Origin: an uncultured bacterium
GTDB lineage: Bacteria > Bacillota > Clostridia > Oscillospirales > Oscillospiraceae
Assembly (NCBI GenBank): GCA_947073515.1
Contig: CAMTMC010000005.1
Location: 27,302 to 91,301, forward strand
Length of the DNA stretch: 64,000 bases
Reading direction: 5' to 3'
The first letter of the stretch is position 1, and each line of letters starts with the position of its first letter. Of this stretch, positions 25,424-35,618 are shown one piece after another. The notes under the pieces are model-generated. The model did no database searches and was not told the origin of the DNA. It worked only from the letters and a program-made list of their open reading frames with translations. The translations under genes were made by a program, and so were the position numbers.

Positions 25424-25455
25424 TAAAAACACCCCCCGGTGAAAACCAGGGGGCA
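25424..25455 (-). terminator. Intrinsic terminator of guaB
   Basis: On the minus strand CCCCCTGG and CCGGGGGG pair with one T:G, followed by TGTTTTTATTT, ten bases after the guaB stop. Confidence 0.8.
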
Positions 25456-25465
25456 TCCAACGAAA

Positions 25466-27219
<1,754 letters not shown>

Positions 27220-27260
27220 TCCAAGCCGCTCATCCCCCGATTCTAATCCAACATCCTATC

Positions 27261-28004
27261 TTAAAACGGCGTCTCCCCGAAGAACAGGGCGGACTCAAAC
27301 CGAGGCTTCCCCTCCAAATCCACCCCCCGGACAAACCGGCTGTCCCCCTGGCCGCCGGCCTGGATAGACAGCACCTCCCCGGGGCGGCACTCGGCCAGAT
27401 AGCCGATTTGCAGCTCCGCCAGGAACCTGTCCCCGGGCAGCTTCTCCATCTCCAGGGCGTCGCAGGCAAAGTCGGCGTACCGGGTGTTGTTCACGTGGCC
27501 GTTCAAGTCGCTGTCGCTGTACCGCGTGAGGCGGCGCTCCACCTCCGCCAGATCGCCGGGCTGGTGGAGCTTGGCCAGGGTCATGGTTTTGCACAGCGCC
27601 CCGCCGCCGGTACCCTCCAGCTCGGGGATGGCCCCCAGCCTCATCAGCTTGTGGCTGTCCAGGCTGGCCAGCACCCAGGCGGACACCGACTCCCCCACCG
27701 GCTGGCCGTTGGCCAGGATGTCATAGTCCCGGTACATAATGGCCCCCTTCCCGCCCCGGTGCCAGGTGCGGACGGTGACCAGGTCCTCAAAGGCCAGGGG
27801 CCGGGCCAGCCGGTACCAGGACCGGGCCAGCATCCAGAAGGCGCCGTACCGCTCAATCAGCCTCTCCCGGGAGAAGCCCCCCTCCTCCGCCGCCAGGGCG
27901 GCGGCGTTTTGCAGATGGTTCAGCAGGGCGGACGCCTTGCAGTGCCCGGCACCGTCCACATCCAGTCCGGACAGGCGGGTCTCATACTCAAAATAACTGC
28001 TCAT
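27261..28004 (-). CDS. Acyl-ACP thioesterase
   Basis: The 247-residue protein is a double hot-dog acyl-ACP thioesterase of the FatA/FatB type, releasing free fatty acids from acyl carrier protein. First half: GHCKASALLNHLQNAAALAAEE, GAFWMLARSWYRLARPLAFEDLVTVRTWH. Second half: RYSDSDLNGHVNNTRYADFACDAL, with the catalytic Asn-His pair in NGHVNNTRY. I start at MSSYFEYETR, preceded by AAAGGAC. Its ATG overlaps the stop of the Zn-ribbon gene (ATGA). It is the last gene of the yqfC-led operon. Confidence 0.92.
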   Translation of the reverse strand: MSSYFEYETRLSGLDVDGAGHCKASALLNHLQNAAALAAEEGGFSRERLIERYGAFWMLARSWYRLARPLAFEDLVTVRTWHRGGKGAIMYRDYDILANGQPVGESVSAWVLASLDSHKLMRLGAIPELEGTGGGALCKTMTLAKLHQPGDLAEVERRLTRYSDSDLNGHVNNTRYADFACDALEMEKLPGDRFLAELQIGYLAECRPGEVLSIQAGGQGDSRFVRGVDLEGKPRFESALFFGETPF

Positions 28005-28615
28005 ACTTCGTCCTTTCCATGAATCTGAAGGGTTGTCTGACAGCACAGGTCGTCTAAATCCCCAGCGGTGGCGGCGGGCAGCCGCAGCCGCCCCCCGCAG
28101 TCCTGGCAGATCAGATCTACCGAGGAGAAATTCACCTGGAACGTCCAGGATTTAGAGCCGCAGGAGCAGGAGACGCCCTCCCGGGCGGCGATGTCCCGCA
28201 GCTCGGAGAGAATCTCCTCCATCAGGATCTCGTCCAGGAAGGCCCCCTGGGCGGCGGCGTCCGCCCCCAGCTTGTCCACCGCCTGTTCCAGCCGGGCGGT
28301 GGCGGCGTAGACCGGGCCCTCCTCCCCCACATAACAGCAGTCCAGGCCGGAGGCGGCGCAGGAGAAGGCCAGGGCCCGCTCCCGCACAAAGCTCCGGGAG
28401 GAGCAGGACACCGTGTGCTCCCTGCCGCAGAACAGGCAGGGTACCCGCAGCTGTACCCGGTTGGGCAGAAACTCCACCAGCAGCTCCGACTTGCCGCAGG
28501 GGCATTTGATGCGGGCGGGGGCGGCGGCCAGAGAGAACAGGTCCCGCTCCACAATCACCGACTGCATGCAGTGGGGACAGATGTAGGATAAAAAACGAGT
28601 TGTCTCTTGTACCAT
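28001..28615 (-). CDS. Multi-zinc-ribbon protein, unknown function
   Basis: The 204-residue product has three cysteine-knuckle regions: CPHCMQS with KCPCGKS near the N-terminus, PCLFCGREH in the middle, and SCSCGSKSW with ICQDCGG near the C-terminus. A further AFSCAASGLDCC lies between. This suggests two or three zinc ribbons separated by a helical segment (LEQAVDKLGADAAAQG). I do not know the family and see no catalytic motif; a nucleic-acid or protein scaffold is possible. It overlaps both neighbours by a base or more (TGATG at its start, ATGA at its end), so its translation is coupled within the operon. AAGGAGATCC precedes the ATG. Confidence 0.8.
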   Translation of the reverse strand: MVQETTRFLSYICPHCMQSVIVERDLFSLAAAPARIKCPCGKSELLVEFLPNRVQLRVPCLFCGREHTVSCSSRSFVRERALAFSCAASGLDCCYVGEEGPVYAATARLEQAVDKLGADAAAQGAFLDEILMEEILSELRDIAAREGVSCSCGSKSWTFQVNFSSVDLICQDCGGRLRLPAATAGDLDDLCCQTTLQIHGKDEV

Positions 28616-29414
28616 CACAGGATCTCCTTCTGTTCCGTGTCTTGGGCCTCCGCCCTCTCCAGCAGGGGCCGCCACTGGTCAAACTGGAAGGCCACTGTCC
28701 CGGCGCTGTGGCTGTCGCTGTTCAAGATCAAGCGGCCCCCCCTGGCCTGGAGATAGCGGATGATATCCCCGTGGGGGTACGGGGCGGAGCGCCAGCCCCG
28801 GGAGATGGCCCCGGTGTTGATCTCAAAGGGCTTTCCGGTCTCCAGCAGCTTGTCCGCCGCCTCCCGCCAGGCCGCCGTGTACCGGGGGTGGCTTAAATCC
28901 AGGTGGGGGTCGGCCTCGTGGAACTTGGTGAGCAGGTCAAAGTGGCCGATCACATCCGCCCCGGTGGCCTCCACCACCTGGCCCGTCAGGGTGAAGTAGT
29001 CCTCCGCCAGGGCGTACCAGTCGCCGCCGTACAGCCCGTCCACCCCCTGGCGCAAAATCTCCGGGCTGTCGTCCACCGGGAGGAATGCCTCCCCCTTTTT
29101 CACCAGGTGGACCGAACCGATCACGTAGTCGTACAGCCCTGCCTCCGGCCGGCCGCACCAGTAGTCCTGCTCCACCCCCAGCAAAATCTTGATCCGGCCC
29201 CGGTATTTCTCTTTCAGGCGGGATACCTCCCGCCAGTATTCCGCCGCGCCGGCCTGGGTCATGGCCCAGGGGGCGTCGAAGGGCATGGGGGCGTGGCCGG
29301 AGAAGCCGATGCCCTCCAGCCCCCGCTCCATGGCCGCCTGTACCATCTCCTCCGGGGTACTGTCCCCGTCGCAGAACGTGGTGTGGATATGCAGATCCCA
29401 TCCGCCCATTTTCA

Positions 29415-29415
<1 letters not shown>
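28615..29415 (-). CDS. PHP-domain histidinol-phosphatase-like hydrolase
   Basis: The 266-residue protein has the PHP metal-site motifs in order: DLHIHTTFCDGDSTP, FSGHAPMPF, GVEQDYW, VIGSVHLV, DVIGHFDLL and LILNSDSHSA. Length and order match HisK-type histidinol-phosphate phosphatases of Firmicutes. No other histidine gene is in the window, so another phosphoester substrate is possible. Its start overlaps the phoH stop (TGATG), and it is part of the operon yqfC-yqfD-phoH-this-Zn ribbon-thioesterase. Confidence 0.88.
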
Positions 29416-30428
<1,013 letters not shown>

Positions 30429-30480
30429 GGGTAAATCTCCTTGGTTCTTAGATTGTCCGCCGTGAGCGGCCATGGCGGGC

Positions 30481-31689
30481 CTACGGCTTCTCCGTCCCCG
30501 GCTGTTCCCGGCCGATCTCCTCCCGGCACTGGGCGGTGAGGGTCACCCTCAGCAGGCCGTCCGCCACCTGGGCGGAGAACTGGGTGGACTCCACCACGCC
30601 GTCCTCCCCCACCAGCTGCCGCAGACGCTCCAGCAGGCTGGCCTCCAGCAGGTCCTGGGCGGCCTCCAGGTCCACCTGGACCGCCCGGGGGGCGTAGGCC
30701 CGGAAGGTCTCCCGCCCCAGGGACAGGGGCAGGGCGCCGCCGCCGGGCAGGGACAGCTGCCGCACTGTGGTTATTTTATCATAAAAGGGCCAGGAAATGC
30801 TAGGGGTTCCGAAAATTTCCATCCGCTGGCCAAAAAATGTCAGGGACCAGGCGGTCTTCTCCTCCCCGGTGTAGTCCTTCACCCCGGCCTCCAGGGGGAT
30901 GGCGGCATCAAGCGCGCGCCAGGTCTGGGCCCACACCCGGCCCCGGGCGTGGGTCTGGTAGTACCGGGTAGGCAGATCGCTGTACAGGGGGGGCTCCATG
31001 GTCACGGTGCCGGAGATCACCACGTCCCCCGCCGCCACCACGTCCCCCTCCTCCACGGCGGCCTCCCCCCGCTCCGCCTCCACATGGGTGACCACGCCGT
31101 CCGCCTCGGACACGATGTCATAAAAGCCGCTCTCGTCCAGCCGCTCCGGGGTCTGGATCGCCTCCCGGACGATGACCTCCAGCCGGGTGCCATGGAGGTT
31201 AATAGCCATCCAGGACAGCTCCTCCAGCTCCAGCAGGGCCTCCTGGGCCAGCTGCTTCCGGTCCAGGCTGGGGCCGTACACCCCCGGCCTCGCTCCCAGC
31301 CGCCGCAGCTGGCTGAGGATCACCCCGTCGGGGACCCGCTCGTTGCCGGTTACCTCGATCACCAGCACAAACCGGGACAGCAGGCCCACGGCGCACAGGG
31401 CCAGGGCCAGCCCCGCCAGAAAAGCGTACCGGGTGCGGAAGCGCCCCAGGAAATCAGGCAGGCCCCGGCTGGCCTCCCGGCTCACCTCACAGCCGATCCG
31501 GGCGGCCAGCTCTTCCAGCCGGGCCAGGGTACGCCGCCGGGTGGTCATGCGGACGGTGTGGCTGTCCAGCCACTCCAGGGCCCAGAAGTCGATGTTCTCC
31601 TGGGCGCACAGGTTCATCAGCCGCTCGGGAAAGGGCCCCGTGATACACAGGATCACCATCCCCCGGAGCAAATTCATCAGCCGCTTCAT
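30481..31689 (-). CDS. yqfD: Sporulation protein YqfD
   Basis: The 402-residue membrane protein matches YqfD, needed for spore formation and sigma-E controlled in Bacillus. It has an N-terminal soluble part (VILCITGPFPERLMNLCAQENI), one clear transmembrane helix (YAFLAGLALALCAVGLLSRFVLVI, about residues 87-110), and an extracytoplasmic region beginning ITGNERVP-like (VTGNERVPDGVILSQL) that resembles a POTRA-like motif. The segment GVVTHVEAERGEAAVEEGDVV resembles a lipoyl/biotinyl hairpin. It is nine bases after yqfC, so the two are co-translated. Confidence 0.94.
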   Translation of the reverse strand: MKRLMNLLRGMVILCITGPFPERLMNLCAQENIDFWALEWLDSHTVRMTTRRRTLARLEELAARIGCEVSREASRGLPDFLGRFRTRYAFLAGLALALCAVGLLSRFVLVIEVTGNERVPDGVILSQLRRLGARPGVYGPSLDRKQLAQEALLELEELSWMAINLHGTRLEVIVREAIQTPERLDESGFYDIVSEADGVVTHVEAERGEAAVEEGDVVAAGDVVISGTVTMEPPLYSDLPTRYYQTHARGRVWAQTWRALDAAIPLEAGVKDYTGEEKTAWSLTFFGQRMEIFGTPSISWPFYDKITTVRQLSLPGGGALPLSLGRETFRAYAPRAVQVDLEAAQDLLEASLLERLRQLVGEDGVVESTQFSAQVADGLLRVTLTAQCREEIGREQPGTEKP

Positions 31690-31698
31690 GTTCCCCTC

Positions 31699-31980
31699 CT
31701 AAGCCAGGGTGATCTGGTGGATCTTCCCGGTAATCAGCAGCTCCAGGCCGGTCATGGTCCGCAGCTCCAGGTCCTCGCCGGAAATTTTCACCAGAAAGAC
31801 CCCGCCGCTCACGTGGATCTCCTCGCTGCCATAGGCCAGGATGCCCTTGTGGTTCTCCATGCGCAGCTCGCCGTCCCCCACAAGCTCCAGCTTGGGCAGG
31901 CCGGCCAGGGCGTCGGCGGGCAGATCCAGGACCTGGGCGGCCCGCTCCAACAGGCCGGGGCGCCGGGGTTTCCGCTCCAT
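31699..31980 (-). CDS. yqfC: Sporulation protein YqfC
   Basis: The 93-residue protein starts MERKPRRPGLLERAAQVLDL and contains LVGDGELRMENHKGILAYG and IHVSGGVFLVKISGEDLELR, typical of the YqfC/YabP spore-protein family. The ATG directly follows five T residues of a hairpin at 31981-32021. The ribosome-binding site GGAGAGG lies within the hairpin's 3' arm. The track's start would need translation through that hairpin and is wrong. In Bacillus yqfC is sigma-E dependent. It leads a six-gene operon. Confidence 0.93.
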   Translation of the reverse strand: MERKPRRPGLLERAAQVLDLPADALAGLPKLELVGDGELRMENHKGILAYGSEEIHVSGGVFLVKISGEDLELRTMTGLELLITGKIHQITLA

Positions 31981-32021
31981 AAAAATCACCTCTCCCCTAT
32001 CTGTATGACAGGGAGAGGTGA
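31981..32021 (-). promoter_or_regulatory. Hairpin combining nth terminator, yqfC RBS and sigma-E-like -10
   Basis: On the minus strand TCACCTCTCCC and GGGAGAGGTGA form a perfect 11 bp stem with a 14-base loop, followed by TTTTT and then immediately the yqfC ATG. The 3' arm includes the yqfC Shine-Dalgarno. The loop contains CATACAGA, close to the sigma-E -10 CATACANT; no good -35 is evident. It can terminate nth transcripts and hide the yqfC ribosome-binding site in read-through RNA. Confidence 0.7.
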
Positions 32022-32054
32022 AACTTGAGTCTTTCTTCGCCGGGCCCGGCCCGT

Positions 32055-32711
32055 TCAGCCGTTCTTGGCGAAATAGTCGCAGAAGGGCCGCAGCGCGCAT
32101 CTCTGGCACTGGGGGCGGCGGGCGACGCACACCGCCCGGCCATGGAGGACCATCCGGTGGCAGAAGTCGTTGGACTCCTCCGGGGGGAGGATCTCCCGCA
32201 GCTGGGCCTCCACCTTGGCCGGATCCTTGGTGCCGTCGGTGAGGCCCAGCAGCCCGGTGATCCGGATACAGTGGGTGTCCGCCACCACCACGCCCGGGGT
32301 CCGGTACACGTCCCCCAGGATCAGGTTGGCGGTCTTGCGGCCCACGCCGGGGAGCCTCAGCAGGTCCTCCATGGTGTCGGGCACCCGGCCGCCGTACTCC
32401 TCCAGCAGCGTCTGGGAGGCCAGCACAATGTCCTTCGCCTTGGCCCGGAAGAAGCCGGTGGAGTGGATGTACCCCTCTACCTCGGATACGTCGGCCCGGG
32501 CCAGGGACTCCAGGGTGGGAAACCGGGCGAAGAGGGCGGGGGTCACCTTGTTCACCCGCTCGTCAGTACACTGGGCGGCCAGGCGGACGGAGAACAGCAG
32601 CTCGTAGTCCTTCTCATACTCCAGGGAGCACAGGCTGTCCGGATAGAGGACCTTCAGCTCCTGAATGATCCCGTCCACCTGGGCGGCGGATTTTTTTACT
32701 CTCTTTTTCAT
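32055..32711 (-). CDS. nth: Endonuclease III (DNA glycosylase/AP lyase)
   Basis: Nth (218 residues) excises oxidised pyrimidines in base-excision repair. The helix-hairpin-helix LRLPGVGRKTANLILGD holds the catalytic Lys, VADTHCIRIT holds the catalytic Asp, and the C-terminal 4Fe-4S motif is Cx6Cx2Cx5C in CVARRPQCQRCALRPFC. The ATG at 32711 follows AAGGAG; the track's 347-residue ORF runs far upstream without support. The only terminator downstream is the hairpin at 31981-32021 next to yqfC. Confidence 0.97.
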   Translation of the reverse strand: MKKRVKKSAAQVDGIIQELKVLYPDSLCSLEYEKDYELLFSVRLAAQCTDERVNKVTPALFARFPTLESLARADVSEVEGYIHSTGFFRAKAKDIVLASQTLLEEYGGRVPDTMEDLLRLPGVGRKTANLILGDVYRTPGVVVADTHCIRITGLLGLTDGTKDPAKVEAQLREILPPEESNDFCHRMVLHGRAVCVARRPQCQRCALRPFCDYFAKNG

Positions 32712-33024
32712 GGGTATATCTCCTTCATTTGGATTGCCTCCGGCGCTACAGCAGCTGTCCGCTGTGTTCACGATCATATAACGTTTTGTATACCGCAAAA
32801 AACGCGTATTTTTTCCACAGAATTTCATGCAGAAAAACCATTGTATTCTCCAGTACGGCGTGATAGAATTAAATTCCTTGAGCCTTGAGAAAATGGCAGG
32901 GCAGCTGCCCTGTTGTGTATGAAAGGGGTGCCCCAGTTGAATAGCAGTAGCGAGAATCCGCCATCGCAGCATATCCCCAGCAGGATACATCCGCTGCCTC
33001 TCCCTAGTAAAGGGGGTCGGCACA
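32712..33024. other. Intergenic region nth / 33025 gene with perfect palindrome
   Basis: About 310 bp without a supported gene. It contains a perfect 16 bp palindrome CAGGGCAGCTGCCCTG (32897-32912) and AT-rich stretches with a TATGAT-like -10 for nth on the minus strand (32773-32778). The track ORF at 32913 runs in another frame over the next gene and lacks a ribosome-binding site. Confidence 0.6.
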
Positions 33025-33369
33025 ATGCCAAGTGGGATCAGTTCATTGACATCGCTGGGGGCAGTCCCAGCAACCATTATTATCCTGACTATTGTCACAG
33101 GGCACTATCTATATAAGATAACAAAGCTCATCTTGTCCCACCGGAATCACCGTCTGGAACTGGAAAATCAGCGTCAGATCGCTGAGAAGCTCATTGAACG
33201 CCGCGGCACCTATTACTCCGGCAAGGAGGATATGTGGATGCACGTCCCGCCTCCCGACTCCCAGCAGTCCCCCGCCGCCTCCCATCCCCCGGCCGGAGCT
33301 CAGCCGTCCCGCAATGTGATCCCTTTCCATGACATCCGTGACAAGAGCACCAAAACCATCGAAAAATAG
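33025..33369 (+). CDS. Small single-pass membrane protein, unknown function
   Basis: The 114-residue protein has one N-terminal transmembrane helix (LGAVPATIIILTIVTGHYLY), a basic/charged helical stretch (LSHRNHRLELENQRQIAEKLIERRG), and a Pro/Ser-rich tail (PPPDSQQSPAASHPPAGAQP). No family is recognised. AAAGGGGG eight bases upstream of the ATG supports the start. An orientation with the C-terminus in the cytoplasm fits the basic residues after the helix. A small repeat and a terminator follow. Confidence 0.7.
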   Translation: MPSGISSLTSLGAVPATIIILTIVTGHYLYKITKLILSHRNHRLELENQRQIAEKLIERRGTYYSGKEDMWMHVPPPDSQQSPAASHPPAGAQPSRNVIPFHDIRDKSTKTIEK

Positions 33370-33408
33370 GGATTGGCAGCCCTATTTGTATCCTGTATCA
33401 ATTTGATA

Positions 33409-33467
33409 GGGAGTGTCCCAAACAGAGGGTTTTATCCCGTGAAAAAATCTTCGATACGGACACTCCC
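33409..33467. mobile_element. MITE-like inverted-repeat element, short copy
   Basis: The 59 bp element starts GGGAGTGTCC and ends GGACACTCCC, a perfect 10 bp terminal inverted repeat. Its reverse complement aligns along its length with the element at 55999-56088, which carries an extra internal hairpin. The flanks (ATTTGATA and ATCTCTAT) give no clear target duplication, so it may be older. Confidence 0.75.
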
Positions 33468-33478
33468 ATCTCTATGAA

Positions 33479-33517
33479 ACGAAAGAGCGGCGGCACGCCC
33501 GCTCTTTCGTTTTTTTA
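33479..33517 (+). terminator. Intrinsic terminator of the 33025 gene
   Basis: ACGAAAGAGCGG and CCGCTCTTTCGT form a 12 bp stem followed by a run of seven or more T. The convergent diguanylate cyclase stop lies at its end. Confidence 0.85.
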
Positions 33518-34804
33518 GCCCGTCCGGTCGTCCTGGTACAGCGTGTCGCTGAGCTTCTCTTTATACCGGCTCTTAAACGTGTACATGCCCCGGTCGGCCT
33601 GCTTGATGTAGTCCTCCAGCTCCCCGCCGCCGTCCCCGGGCACCAATACAGAGGAGTAACTGAAGCCCATGGGGTACGGGGCGCTCCGGTCCTCCCGGAG
33701 CATCTCCCGCAGCTGGGCCAGGCGGCTGTCCTGCTCCTCCGGGGAGGTCTCCGCCTGGAGCAGGAAAAACTCGTCCCCGCCCACCCGGCAGACCTGGCAG
33801 CGCAGGCTTTTCAGCGCGCTCGCTACCTGATTCAGATACTGGTCGCCCATCTCGTGGCCGAAGGTGTCGTTGCAGTATTTTAAGTAGTCCACATCCACAA
33901 AGGAGAGGACAAAGCTCTTTCCCGCCGCCAGCCACTCCTCCATCAGATCCATGCCGTACCGCCGGTTGTTTAGGCCGGTGAGGGGGTCGATGTAGGCCAT
34001 CTTGTACATCATATTCTCTTTCCGCCGGCGCTCTGTCTCGTCTACCACGATATGGACCGCCGCCTGCTCCTCCCACCAGCTGTCCATGGACTGGGCGTCA
34101 TCCCCCTTCCACCAGGAGATAGGGAAAGACTCCACCCCGTAGAATTCCGTACTGCCGTCGGCACGGGTCAGGGATGCCTCCCAGTCCTCCGCCTTTCCGC
34201 TGGCCTGCCCCATCCGTTCCACAAACAGCCTTTGCAGGTCCTGTCCTGCGTGGGGGTCCGCCCGCAGATACCACTGGGCGGACTGGTTGAGGAAGACCGG
34301 CTTGCCCGTCCGCTGGGACAGGACAAAGATCATGTTGTGGGTGTATTTGGTCAGGGCAGTAACCAGCTCCAGGTTCTGGGCCAGCTCCATATTTTTGTGC
34401 TCCACCTTCTCTTTCTCCGCAATGAGGCCCTCCTGGCGCTCCTTCAGCTGCCGGGTCATGGTGTTAAAGGCTTGGGAGAAATCCCCCATAAAGTCCACCT
34501 TCTGGCTGTAATCCCCCTTGGCCACCTGCTGGGTCTGCCAGGCCAGATGGCGCAGGGAGCCCTGGAGCTCCTTTACCGGGGCTGCGATCATGTTGTCCAC
34601 GCTAGGGGGCGTGCTGGCCAGATCCCCCCGGGCCAGCCCCCGGGCGAAGTCCCGGTTCTCCTGGATCCAGCCGGCCAGCAGCCGCATCCCCTGGCCCAGC
34701 TTTTGAAAGTCAGCGGGCAGAGCGTCCAGATCCAGCTCGGCCCGGTCGGGATAATATAAAATATCTCGCAAATAGGCGAACAGCTTCTGAGCCGTCTGAT
34801 CCAC
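33515..34804 (-). CDS. Diguanylate cyclase with HAMP-like and PAS-like regions
   Basis: The 429-residue soluble protein ends in a GGDEF domain (YIDPLTGLNNRRYG, VDYLKYCNDTFGHEMGD, CRVGGDEFF), so it should make cyclic di-GMP. No RxxD inhibitory site precedes GGDEF at the usual distance. The N-terminal half has a HAMP-like segment (MIAAPVKELQGSLRHLAWQ...GDYSQKVDFMGDFSQAFNTM), a coiled coil and a PAS-like part with VLSQRTGKPVFLNQSAQW. No membrane helix is seen. I start at GTG 34804 with GGAGGGG upstream; the track start reads back into the V4R gene. It is 15 bases downstream of that gene, its likely sensor partner. Confidence 0.88.
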   Translation of the reverse strand: MDQTAQKLFAYLRDILYYPDRAELDLDALPADFQKLGQGMRLLAGWIQENRDFARGLARGDLASTPPSVDNMIAAPVKELQGSLRHLAWQTQQVAKGDYSQKVDFMGDFSQAFNTMTRQLKERQEGLIAEKEKVEHKNMELAQNLELVTALTKYTHNMIFVLSQRTGKPVFLNQSAQWYLRADPHAGQDLQRLFVERMGQASGKAEDWEASLTRADGSTEFYGVESFPISWWKGDDAQSMDSWWEEQAAVHIVVDETERRRKENMMYKMAYIDPLTGLNNRRYGMDLMEEWLAAGKSFVLSFVDVDYLKYCNDTFGHEMGDQYLNQVASALKSLRCQVCRVGGDEFFLLQAETSPEEQDSRLAQLREMLREDRSAPYPMGFSYSSVLVPGDGGGELEDYIKQADRGMYTFKSRYKEKLSDTLYQDDRTG

Positions 34805-34818
34805 CTTCGCTCCCCTCC

Positions 34819-35385
34819 TCAGGTATGGGCGCTGTCCCCCGCGCTGCACTGGAACCGGCACACCCGGTCGCCGGAGGCCCAGCAGTCGATCTCACGCACC
34901 TGGAACTTCTTATCCGTGTAGGCCTCTAACACGCCGGCCAGGAAGCCCTCGTCGTAGCTGCACACCACCTCGTTGGTGGGGGGCAGGCCGCTGCAGTCCA
35001 AGTCCTGGGCCACAGTGAGCACGATACTCCCGGCGTCCTCGTCGATGCTCTCCACCCGCAGCACGCCTACCTTCAGTTCCCGCAGCTTCTCCTGGAGCTG
35101 GGCCACAAAGGCGTCCAGCGGCAGGGACAGGTCCAGGACATTCCTGGCCAGCTCGCCGCCCGCCAGATGCCCCGCCTTACGGTAGAGCTCGTTGGCCCGC
35201 TCCGGGCCGTACTCCTCCGCCAGCACGTGGTTCATGGAGTACTGGAGCAGCCGGTACACCAGCACCGGCACCTCCTCCCCCAGGTCGCCCCGGCCCTCCT
35301 TGATGTCTCCCAGCCGGTCCCAGGAGAAACTATGGTGGAGGCCAGCCCCGGTGTCAAAGGCCTCATCAAAAAAAATATTTGGCAT
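34819..35385 (-). CDS. V4R-domain sensor protein
   Basis: The 188-residue protein ends in a V4R (4-vinyl reductase) type small-molecule-binding domain. Diagnostic elements are VVCSYDEGFLAGVLEAYTDKKFQVREIDCWASGDRVCRFQC, with the conserved Cys residues, and an earlier YRKAGHLAGGELARNV. The V4R fold binds hydrophobic or metal-linked ligands and is often coupled to signalling domains. It is immediately upstream of the diguanylate cyclase, whose ribosome-binding site overlaps its stop. The pair probably works as a split sensor-effector. GAGAGGG precedes the ATG. Confidence 0.83.
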   Translation of the reverse strand: MPNIFFDEAFDTGAGLHHSFSWDRLGDIKEGRGDLGEEVPVLVYRLLQYSMNHVLAEEYGPERANELYRKAGHLAGGELARNVLDLSLPLDAFVAQLQEKLRELKVGVLRVESIDEDAGSIVLTVAQDLDCSGLPPTNEVVCSYDEGFLAGVLEAYTDKKFQVREIDCWASGDRVCRFQCSAGDSAHT

Positions 35386-35438
35386 GGTATCCCTCTCTTA
35401 GTCACTGTAGTACAGTGTATTTAATAATTATAATTCTT

Positions 35439-35467
35439 ATTATAGATCCTTTGTCACAAAAAGTAAA
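35439..35467 (-). promoter_or_regulatory. Promoter of the V4R/diguanylate cyclase operon
   Basis: On the minus strand TTTACT and TATAAT are spaced 17 bp apart in a very AT-rich leader about 54 bases before the ATG. Confidence 0.7.
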
Positions 35468-35576
35468 CTGTTTTTTTCCTGATCGGCCAGCCCGTCGGAT
35501 TGATCCCAACATATTACCAAAAATAATAGCCTGTTCCAAAAATTTTCCGGCACAATCGACAATCACAATCCAGCAC

Positions 35577-35612
35577 AACAAAACAGGAGGCAGTGTCCCC
35601 CCACTGCCTCCT
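35577..35612 (-). terminator. Intrinsic terminator of gltX
   Basis: AGGAGGCAGTG and CACTGCCTCCT form an 11 bp stem; on the minus strand GTTTTGTTG follows. Confidence 0.75.
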
Positions 35613-35618
35613 ACTTCT

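Noticed and set aside
33409-33467. Attenuator or terminator instead of a mobile repeat
   Set aside because: Its ends and interior match the element at 55999-56088, which has a target duplication. A separate canonical terminator follows at 33479.
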